Origin: Erysipelotrichaceae bacterium
GTDB taxonomy: Bacteria; Bacillota_I; Bacilli_A; Erysipelotrichales; Erysipelotrichaceae
Assembly (NCBI GenBank): GCA_027449005.1
Contig: DAIDML010000230.1
Span: forward strand, 1 to 5,642
Length of the DNA: 5,642 bases
Direction of reading: 5' to 3'
Numbering within the stretch: the first letter of the stretch is position 1; every line of letters begins with the position of its first letter. The translations under genes were made by a program, and so were the position numbers. Positions 1 through 5,072 of the stretch are shown piece by piece. The notes under the pieces are model-generated. The model made no database searches. It was given only the letters and a program-made list of their open reading frames with translations, and was not told where the DNA came from.

Positions 1-1
1 G

Positions 2-343
2 GCCTCAGATCGTATGAATGAAAAGGTTTCCTACTTATATCAACCATACAACCCATCCATCCTTCGCCTAATAAAACTGACCATTGATGGAGCTCACAAG
101 CATAATAAGTGGGTTGGTATGTGTGGTGAGATGGCGGGTGAGCCTATGGCTGTTCCTCTCCTATTAGGATTGGGGCTTGATGAGTTCTCTATGTCAGCAT
201 CATCTATTTTAGCGGCTAGAGAAATTGTCAGATCCGTCAACTATGAAGACATGAAATCACTTGCTTTAAAAGCACTAGAGTGCTCTAATGAAGAAGAAGT
301 GATTCAATTAATTAGAGAAAACGTGACTATTCCTCTTACCTAA
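2..343 (+). CDS. ptsI: PTS Enzyme I (phosphoenolpyruvate-protein phosphotransferase), C-terminal end, partial
   Basis: This is the C-terminal part of Enzyme I, the cytoplasmic protein that takes phosphate from phosphoenolpyruvate and passes it to HPr to drive PTS sugar uptake. The reading frame is open from the left edge (Ala-Ser-Asp-Arg before the first Met at 14), so that Met is internal and the true start lies outside the window. About 113 codons are present of the roughly 570-575 usual for the family. Visible hallmarks are the NPSILRLI segment, the GMCGEMAG motif with the active-site cysteine of the PEP-binding domain (codon 122-124), and the [14 protein letters not shown] segment near the end of the barrel. 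All are intact and in order. The protein ends normally at TAA 341-343, followed by a terminator, so it is the last gene of its transcript. In Bacillota ptsH usually lies upstream, but this cannot be seen here. Confidence 0.96.
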   Translation, partial: ASDRMNEKVSYLYQPYNPSILRLIKLTIDGAHKHNKWVGMCGEMAGEPMAVPLLLGLGLDEFSMSASSILAAREIVRSVNYEDMKSLALKALECSNEEEVIQLIRENVTIPLT

Positions 344-355
344 TCGAATGTGAAG

Positions 356-378
356 ACCAGCCTTAGTGCTGGTTTTTT
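356..378 (+). terminator. Intrinsic terminator after ptsI
   Basis: A 6-bp stem ACCAGC (356-361) pairs with GCTGGT (368-373) across the six-base loop CTTAGT and runs directly into a T-tract (373-378). It lies 12 nt after the ptsI stop codon and ends the PTS transcript. The T-tract belongs to the first copy of a 13-bp tandem repeat described separately. Confidence 0.88.
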
Positions 379-409
379 AAATCGGTTTTTTAAATCGGTT
401 TTTTAAATC
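371..409 (+). repeat. Three tandem copies of a 13-bp T-tract unit
   Basis: The unit GGTTTTTTAAATC occurs three times without gaps or mismatches, at 371-383, 384-396 and 397-409. The first copy includes the end of the terminator stem and its T-tract. Copies 2 and 3 therefore place two extra T6 runs downstream, without extra hairpins. It most likely arose by replication slippage. A backup role in termination, or in insulating the next promoter, is only inference. Confidence 0.93.
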
Positions 410-439
410 TTTAGAGAGAATAAAAAGATATGGTACAAT
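410..439 (+). promoter_or_regulatory. Extended -10 promoter for the oxidoreductase gene
   Basis: TGGTACAAT (431-439) fits an extended -10 element (TGn plus TACAAT, one mismatch to TATAAT). A weak -35, TTTAGA (410-415), lies 18 bp upstream. The -10 ends only 6 nt before the ATG at 446, so the usual start of transcription, about 7 nt downstream, falls on or next to the start codon. This implies a leaderless or nearly leaderless mRNA. Prediction from sequence only. Confidence 0.7.
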
Positions 440-445
440 AGGATT

Positions 446-1423
446 ATGAACATACTTACAATAGGAACAAGCATCATTACAACCCATTTTATTGATGCGG
501 TGATGAAATCATCATTTTCAAAGATTAAAGCGGTTTATTCAAGAGACATGAAGAAAGCGGTATCTTTAGCCTATCCTATAGGAGCATTGGCTTATGATGA
601 TTTAGACAAAGCATTAAATGATGAGAGCATTGACACGGTATATGTAGCAAGTGTTAACTATCTTCATTTTGAGCATGCGCTAAAAGCACTTCAAGCAAGA
701 AAACATGTCATACTAGAAAAACCAGTCACTTGCAATGAAGATGAGTTTATCGCATTAATGCAAGTGGCCAACAGAAACCATGTTTATCTTTTAGAAGCCA
801 TCACAACTCTTCATTTACCCAACTATCAGTGGATTGTGAATCATCTTCATAGGTTAGGACCCATCAAACACATTCATGCATCATATCATCAATATTCTTC
901 CAAGTATCAAGCGTATTTAAATCATGAAGAACCCAACGTATTCAATCTTAAGACAGGAGGAGGATGTTTAGTTGATCTGAATGTCTATAATTTACATTTC
1001 ATACTTTCCTTATGGCCGAATATAGAAGAAGCCAATTACATTCCTGTTTTAGGATACAACGGTGTTGATCTTAGTGGAGTAGCCGTCTTAAAATATCCTA
1101 CATTCATTGCGGTGGCTTCAGCTTCAAAGACTCATGATGGAACTCAGAAAGTCGTCATTGAGGGAGAACTTGGAATCATGGAAGTAAGCAGTGCCGCAAA
1201 CAAGTTAAAACAAGTGATCCTTACACTAAGTGATCAAGTCTTGATGTCACCGTATGATCAAGAAGGGAATGCCTTAGTGAGTGAAGTCCTTGTGTTTGAA
1301 AAGATGATTCAAGAACATGATGTTGAAAAGGTTAAACGACTGAATGAGGAAAGTCGTCATGTGATCACAATTATGAGTGAAATTCGTAGAAATTCATCAC
1401 TTTATTTGAAAGGAGAGGAATGA
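446..1423 (+). CDS. Gfo/Idh/MocA-family NAD(P)-dependent oxidoreductase
   Basis: This is a 325-residue cytoplasmic dehydrogenase-like protein, the normal length for the family. Members oxidise or reduce sugars, inositols and related polyols with NAD(P). The N-terminal Rossmann fold starts at once (MNILTIGTSIITTHFIDAV, residues 1-19). The dinucleotide loop reads GTS rather than the commoner GxGxxG, as in one branch of the family. The EKP motif is at residues 91-93, with the lysine that usually contacts cofactor and substrate. The C-terminal domain carries GGGCLVDLNVYNLH at 171-184, corresponding to the usual GGGxLxDxGxY/H segment, with Asp177 and Tyr181/His184 as candidate catalytic positions. 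The substrate cannot be named. The ATG at 446 has only AGGA 2 nt upstream, too close for a normal ribosome binding site, which fits the leaderless promoter just before it. The stop overlaps the next gene by 4 nt (ATGA), so the two are probably translationally coupled. Confidence 0.92.
   Translation: MNILTIGTSIITTHFIDAVMKSSFSKIKAVYSRDMKKAVSLAYPIGALAYDDLDKALNDESIDTVYVASVNYLHFEHALKALQARKHVILEKPVTCNEDEFIALMQVANRNHVYLLEAITTLHLPNYQWIVNHLHRLGPIKHIHASYHQYSSKYQAYLNHEEPNVFNLKTGGGCLVDLNVYNLHFILSLWPNIEEANYIPVLGYNGVDLSGVAVLKYPTFIAVASASKTHDGTQKVVIEGELGIMEVSSAANKLKQVILTLSDQVLMSPYDQEGNALVSEVLVFEKMIQEHDVEKVKRLNEESRHVITIMSEIRRNSSLYLKGEE
1409..1415 (+). promoter_or_regulatory. Strong Shine-Dalgarno for the PH-domain gene, inside the oxidoreductase CDS
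   Basis: AAAGGAG lies in the last codons of the oxidoreductase gene, 4 nt before the ATG at 1420. It supports this start and the ATGA overlap. The downstream gene thus has a strong site of its own while the upstream gene has essentially none. Confidence 0.8.
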
Positions 1424-1842
1424 AATATTACTCTAAAATTGATTGGTGGATTAGTATTCTAATTTGGATGTCTGTTTTGGTAAGTGGTTGGGCAGTTTGG
1501 CTTATTCCTGCTAATGAACAGTGGATTGGATTGTTAACTTTAGTACCAATTATGGGTTTATTATTGCTTTTTCTCTACAACACCTATTACGAATTTGAAG
1601 ATGATTATCTAAAATGTGTATTGGGTGTCTTTCCACAAAAGATTTATTATCAGAACATTAAATCATTAAAGAAAACTCGCAACTTCTTATCTTCAGCCGC
1701 TCTTTCTGCGGAACGCATTGAAATCAAAGAAAAAAACAAAGGATACATTATGGGAACAACCTACATTTCGCCTAAAAATCGCGATGAATTTTTCGATGAA
1801 CTGAGAATGCGTTGTTCAAAGGATGTGGAAATCTTAAGCTAA
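1420..1842 (+). CDS. Small membrane protein with bacterial PH-like domain (DUF1200/bPH_6, YyaB-like)
   Basis: This 140-residue protein has two hydrophobic helices near the N-terminus (about residues 9-29, rich in Trp, and 35-53), then a cytoplasmic domain at about 55-133. That domain shows the pattern of the bacterial PH-like family once called DUF1200: Tyr/Phe-rich first strands (YEFEDDYLKCVLGVFPQKI), the segment RNFLSSAALSAERIEI (87-102), and ISPKNRDEFFDEL (116-128) near the end. No enzymatic residues are evident and the function is unknown. By family it is probably a membrane-attached adaptor or structural protein, which is inference. It starts inside the end of the oxidoreductase gene with a strong ribosome binding site, so the two are expressed together. 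Its TAA stop abuts the convergent hairpin terminator. Confidence 0.85.
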   Translation: MKYYSKIDWWISILIWMSVLVSGWAVWLIPANEQWIGLLTLVPIMGLLLLFLYNTYYEFEDDYLKCVLGVFPQKIYYQNIKSLKKTRNFLSSAALSAERIEIKEKNKGYIMGTTYISPKNRDEFFDELRMRCSKDVEILS

Positions 1843-1869
1843 AGGACTAACGATCATCGTTAGTCCTTT
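1841..1869. terminator. Bidirectional hairpin terminator between convergent genes
   Basis: AAAGGACTAACGA (1841-1853) is perfectly complementary to TCGTTAGTCCTTT (1857-1869), a 13-bp stem with loop TCA. The symmetric ends give AAA...TTT on both strands, though the T-run past the stem is short in either direction (TTT then GC or AG). The + gene's stop TAA (1840-1842) overlaps the left foot. The - strand gene's stop (1862-1860) lies inside the right arm, so its final Lys-Asp codons are part of the stem. Confidence 0.85.
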
Positions 1870-2192
1870 GCATTAGAATCACATAATACTTTTAGAAGAT
1901 CAAATGGAAATGATTGATGACGTGGGATTTGTATTGCTCCTTTTGAAGAACGATATCCTGAAAGTAACTCATGATGTTTGAGCAAGGTTTCAGGACCGGG
2001 ATATAAACCGATATGATGTTTATAAACATTAAAGTGAATAAGCAGTTTCTTATTCAGTTTATAAGTTGGGATAGAATAACTTAAAGAAAAATCGCACTCA
2101 GGATACCAACTCATGATGGTAGTATGAAGCTCTAGTATGATGGATTGATTATCGAGAGGCTTTCCTTGAAGAAAGGTATTGAAATTATTCAT
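1860..2192 (-). CDS. DUF1801 protein, YdhG/frataxin-like iron-chaperone subgroup
   Basis: This small soluble protein is about 110 residues from the ATG at 2192. It matches the DUF1801 group that includes Bacillus subtilis YdhG (Fra), a frataxin-like protein linked to iron delivery for iron-sulfur cluster and haem synthesis. Family signatures in order (ATG numbering) are SYSIPTYKL (38-46), HFNVYKHHIGLYP (53-65), GYRSSKGAIQIP (79-90) and FPFDLL (95-100). Length is near the family norm. An alternative GTG start at 2201 would overlap the preceding gene by 7 nt and add three residues. Neither start has a clear Shine-Dalgarno, so the ATG, 2 nt after the upstream stop, is preferred as a re-initiation start. 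It is co-transcribed with the DUF1801 gene before it. An iron role is family inference only. Confidence 0.85.
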   Translation of the reverse strand: MNNFNTFLQGKPLDNQSIILELHTTIMSWYPECDFSLSYSIPTYKLNKKLLIHFNVYKHHIGLYPGPETLLKHHELLSGYRSSKGAIQIPRHQSFPFDLLKVLCDSNAKD

Positions 2193-2194
2193 GA

Positions 2195-2629
2195 TTAGCA
2201 CCGAATGGTGGTTGTGGAATCTTCTATGAACTTTTGATTGCGCTGAACCAATTGACGTAACACATCCAAGTTGATGTCACTGAGTTTCTTCACATAGATA
2301 CACACTCTTCCATGAGTGAACTTACCAAGTTGAGCTAACAGTTCATCCACATAATCAGGATTATTATAATCAAACTCCGTGTACAAGTATAAAGTCATGT
2401 TGGTTTTTCTAAACGCAAACCCACATTTCATGGCGTATCCTTCATGACCTGAATCATAGCGATAACTGTAAGTGCCAAAACCAATCATGTTGCCACGCCA
2501 CAAAGTGGCTTCTTCTTGAGTTTCTTCTCTGAACACTTCAAGCAGTGTATAGGCATCTGCTTTTTTCTTTTCATCAAGTGTTTCTATGTAGGATTGAACA
2601 TCAATATCTAAAGGGATCGTCTTTTGCAT
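2195..2629 (-). CDS. DUF1801 domain protein, GFGxYxYxYxSGxEG subtype
   Basis: This is a 144-residue soluble protein of the DUF1801 superfamily, of a different subtype from its downstream neighbour. Its conserved blocks are LWRGNMIGFGTYSYRYDSG (43-61, near the middle), GFAFRK (70-75) and LGKFTHGRVCIYVKKLSDIN (101-120). No catalytic motif is known to me and the function is unassigned. The start at 2629 is supported by AGAGG on the - strand (2640-2636), 6 nt from the ATG. The stop lies 2 nt before the ATG of the next gene, so the pair forms a tight operon of two distant paralogues. A palindrome sits in the 5' leader just upstream. Confidence 0.85.
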   Translation of the reverse strand: MQKTIPLDIDVQSYIETLDEKKKADAYTLLEVFREETQEEATLWRGNMIGFGTYSYRYDSGHEGYAMKCGFAFRKTNMTLYLYTEFDYNNPDYVDELLAQLGKFTHGRVCIYVKKLSDINLDVLRQLVQRNQKFIEDSTTTIRC

Positions 2630-2642
2630 ATTTTACCTCTGT

Positions 2643-2658
2643 AACAAATTGATTTGTT
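2643..2658. promoter_or_regulatory. Palindrome, possible operator, in the divergent intergenic region
   Basis: AACAAAT (2643-2649) and ATTTGTT (2652-2658) form a perfect 7-bp inverted repeat around TG. Allowing one mismatched pair, the symmetry extends to 2641-2660. It lies between the predicted -10 of the - strand DUF1801 operon and its ribosome binding site, a typical place for a repressor operator. A leader hairpin is the alternative, though the two-base loop makes this less likely. No regulator gene is seen in the window. Confidence 0.5.
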
Positions 2659-2668
2659 CCTTAAGACT

Positions 2669-2674
2669 ATTTTA
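2669..2674 (-). promoter_or_regulatory. Possible -10 element of the DUF1801 operon
   Basis: On the - strand TAAAAT (2674-2669) matches TATAAT at 5 of 6 positions and lies about 40 nt before the start codon. No good -35 hexamer is found at the proper distance, so the call is tentative. Confidence 0.4.
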
Positions 2675-2716
2675 ACCTAAATTTAAACAATGAACTACGA
2701 TTATCATCAATTGTTC

Positions 2717-2745
2717 TTTACATCAATTTCACAAATGGATACACT
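2717..2745 (+). promoter_or_regulatory. Promoter for the GGDEF-EAL gene
   Basis: TTTACA (2717-2722, 5 of 6 to TTGACA) and TACACT (2740-2745, 4 of 6 to TATAAT) are separated by exactly 17 bp. The predicted transcript would start near 2752, giving a leader of about 20 nt with the ribosome binding site AAAGGA at 2759-2764, 7 nt before the ATG. Confidence 0.6.
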
Positions 2746-2771
2746 GTAACTAGTGCAGAAAGGATCGGATC

Positions 2772-5018
2772 ATGAAATCAAAGATAAAAGTTACACAATA
2801 TCGTACCGTTGTGATTCCAATCCTCGTCTCTTTTGTTTTGTTTTTTATAGTAGGAGATGCTGTGTTAAAAGGAATAGAAAATCATTTTATCCAACATATG
2901 CGAGAACTCTCCATCAATCTAGGTAGAGGCTATTCCTATAGTATTGAGAAATCCCTTGGTGCAGAAGCCATTTATGAATCACTGATTGAAGATAAACTTT
3001 TAACCGCAAGTGAAACGACAGGAAATTACACCAACTTTACCAATAGAGATGCATTGATTGAATATGCTTTAGCTTTAAGAGTTGATGAAATCAATTTATA
3101 TGACTCACAAGGTAATTTATTGATGAGTACTGATCTAAACTTCACTAATTGGAAAGCCTTTCATGGCCATCCTATTTATGGTTTTATTCAAAGCAGTGAT
3201 CGAACCATGGTTGAACCTATTCGTGAGAATGTGGTGACAAAGGTGAGGTATAAGTATGGTTATTACAAATTGGCTCAAGGAAACATTGTACAGATAGGAT
3301 TAAAAGCAGATCGAATTGAAGAAGTGACCGGTTCACTTAATCCTAGTCGAGCACTTAATGATATCTTAAATAACAATTCAAACATTCAAGCAGCGTGTTA
3401 TATCCCTTCTTCTTCCACAAACACCACATGTGTGAATAAATCAGATGATTTTGATGTGGATACGTTGGTGTTTGATTTGATTTATGTCAATAATACTCAA
3501 GTTGATGGACACATTTCTACTTTTGATTCATCAGTCTATGTTCTCTATGTTCCAGTGATGGTTCAAAACCAGCGTGTAGGAACATTGTATCTTCATCATT
3601 ACATGAATGATCAAAATCTTGCGTTACGCGAATTCACTAATCTTGGTGTTTCTGTTTTGGCCATCGTATATGCATTGATTGCCTATATTTTCATCCTTAA
3701 TACACATAAAAACAAGCAGCTGGGAGTAGTGGCCTACATGGATGAACTAACTCAACTTCCTAATGCTTCCTATTTACAGAATACCTTTGAAACATTCGCT
3801 TCGCATCATATTGAAGGCAAAGCGGTTGTATTAGTCAACATTGAAGAATTTAGAACAATTAACACAGCCTATGGTTATCAAGGCGGAGATGAAGTTCTTA
3901 AAGAGGTTGCATCTCGTTTGAGATCTTTAAGCAATCAACAACATCAATTGTTTCGATGGGAAGGGGATCGATTCATCTTTTTGGTTGATGAAGTAAAAAG
4001 AAAAGAAGATCTCATGAAATTTAATCAAAGTATCATTCAACAGTTCAACAATGCATTCTCCATAGAAAACATCAAGAAAAATATTCGAGTTCGTCTAAGC
4101 ATGGTTAAACTTACACGTAAAATAACATTGTCACAAGCGGTTCAAAAAGCATTAATCACATTAGATTATGGTCCATCATTTGATAATAGCATTGTTGAGT
4201 TTGATGATAACATCGCACAAACAATGAGACGGGAACTAACCATCGTAGATGAACTTCAAGATATCATTGAGGGTAATCATACACAACGATTGTTTATGGT
4301 GTTTCAACCTATATTTGATACGAATACTCAAAAAGTCATCAGTATTGAAGCCCTTGCTCGTTTCAATTCCTTTACACTAGGAAGCGTTAATCCAAATGAA
4401 TTCATAGAGATAGCTGAAAAGCACCACTTGATTTATGAGTTAGGTAAAATCATCTTCCAACAATCCCTTGATTTTGTTGCTCAGTTAAAGTCAATGGGGA
4501 ATGATTCCATAAGAGTAGCAGTGAATGTCTCAGGAATACAACTGGTTCATGATCATTTTGTGGAAGATGTATTATCTATGCTTAATGAATTTGGATTAAA
4601 TGGCCATCATTGTGAGATTGAAATCACCGAATCGGTCTTAATGCAGGATTTACAACGTGTTAATGGCATTCTAGAACAACTCCAATCCCATGGCATCGTC
4701 ATCTCCATTGACGATTTTGGTACCGGATACTCTTCATTCTTTACCTTGAGTGAACTTAACGTTAATATATTGAAGATTAATCGAAGCTTCGTTCGTCAGA
4801 TTTACCATGCGGAAAATGATCAAAAAATCATTGCCCGGGAAATCATTCAAATGGCCCATAAACTTGGTTTAAAGATTGTTGCGGAAGAAGTGGAGTATGA
4901 AAAAGAATATTTGTATCTTGTATTGAATCGTTGTGATTATATCCAAGGATATTATTTCTCTCGCCCACTGATCCCTGAGCAGTGTATCGAGTTTTTAAAC
5001 AACAAGAAGATGATTTGA
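2772..5018 (+). CDS. Membrane sensor with degenerate GGDEF and EAL domains, probable c-di-GMP phosphodiesterase
   Basis: This 748-residue protein probably breaks down or senses the second messenger c-di-GMP. Domains in order: a short cytoplasmic tail; TM1 at about 12-30; an extracytoplasmic region at about 31-290; TM2 at about 292-311; GGDEF at about 315-480; EAL at about 495-742. The sensor region looks like Cache/PAS folds (for example INLYDSQGNLLMSTD, 107-121) and contains Cys209 and Cys220. In the GGDEF domain the signature is EGDRF (397-401), so the catalytic Glu is Arg, and the usual metal Asp is Asn356. Cyclase activity is therefore unlikely. The EAL domain keeps EAL (526-528), Asn585 (NVS), EITES (617-621), DDFGTG (647-652), Lys668, Glu705 and QGY (725-727). 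However, KID reads KIN (Asn670) and AEGVE reads AEEVE. The start is supported by AAAGGA and a promoter. No regulator or partner gene lies beside it. Confidence 0.93.
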   Translation: MKSKIKVTQYRTVVIPILVSFVLFFIVGDAVLKGIENHFIQHMRELSINLGRGYSYSIEKSLGAEAIYESLIEDKLLTASETTGNYTNFTNRDALIEYALALRVDEINLYDSQGNLLMSTDLNFTNWKAFHGHPIYGFIQSSDRTMVEPIRENVVTKVRYKYGYYKLAQGNIVQIGLKADRIEEVTGSLNPSRALNDILNNNSNIQAACYIPSSSTNTTCVNKSDDFDVDTLVFDLIYVNNTQVDGHISTFDSSVYVLYVPVMVQNQRVGTLYLHHYMNDQNLALREFTNLGVSVLAIVYALIAYIFILNTHKNKQLGVVAYMDELTQLPNASYLQNTFETFASHHIEGKAVVLVNIEEFRTINTAYGYQGGDEVLKEVASRLRSLSNQQHQLFRWEGDRFIFLVDEVKRKEDLMKFNQSIIQQFNNAFSIENIKKNIRVRLSMVKLTRKITLSQAVQKALITLDYGPSFDNSIVEFDDNIAQTMRRELTIVDELQDIIEGNHTQRLFMVFQPIFDTNTQKVISIEALARFNSFTLGSVNPNEFIEIAEKHHLIYELGKIIFQQSLDFVAQLKSMGNDSIRVAVNVSGIQLVHDHFVEDVLSMLNEFGLNGHHCEIEITESVLMQDLQRVNGILEQLQSHGIVISIDDFGTGYSSFFTLSELNVNILKINRSFVRQIYHAENDQKIIAREIIQMAHKLGLKIVAEEVEYEKEYLYLVLNRCDYIQGYYFSRPLIPEQCIEFLNNKKMI

Positions 5019-5023
5019 TTACA

Positions 5024-5042
5024 GATTCATTGAATCACTTTT
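5024..5042 (+). terminator. Weak candidate terminator after the GGDEF-EAL gene
   Basis: GATTCA (5024-5029) and TGAATC (5031-5036) form a short inverted repeat (realistically a 5-bp stem with a three-base loop), followed by AC and a T-run (5039-5042). It lies just after the stop codon. The stem is short and AT-rich, so termination may be partial and the kinase gene could be reached by read-through. I found no convincing separate promoter in the 54-nt gap. Confidence 0.35.
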
Positions 5043-5072
5043 AAGAAGTCATTAATCAATAAAGGACACATA

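Noticed and set aside
14..16. ATG at 14 as the start of a 109-residue gene.
   Set aside because: The frame is open upstream to the window edge and the upstream residues fit Enzyme I ([19 protein letters not shown]). It is an internal Met of ptsI.
371..409. Tandem repeats as a CRISPR array or integration-site repeats.
   Set aside because: Units are 13 bp and directly adjacent with no spacers, and there is no cas or integrase gene. They are extensions of the terminator T-tract.
1420..1423. TGA read as tryptophan (Mollicutes code).
   Set aside because: TGA ends the oxidoreductase exactly where the next gene begins with a strong ribosome binding site, and TGA also ends the EAL protein after a normal C-terminus. 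Tryptophans are encoded by TGG.
2199..2201. GTG start for the second DUF1801 gene.
   Set aside because: It has no Shine-Dalgarno and overlaps the preceding gene. The ATG at 2192-2190 fits re-initiation better. It cannot be ruled out, and it changes only three residues.
3879..3896. The residues GGDEV at 371-375 of the 748-residue protein look like an intact GGDEF signature.
   Set aside because: By position this is the GHxxGDxxL motif (here GYQGGDEVL), found before the true signature in GGDEF domains. The real signature is EGDRF at 397-401.
5015..5072. A separate promoter for the APH(3')-like gene in the 54-nt gap.
   Set aside because: Hexamer pairs such as TTGAAT with TAATCA at 17-bp spacing match the -10 consensus too poorly to call.
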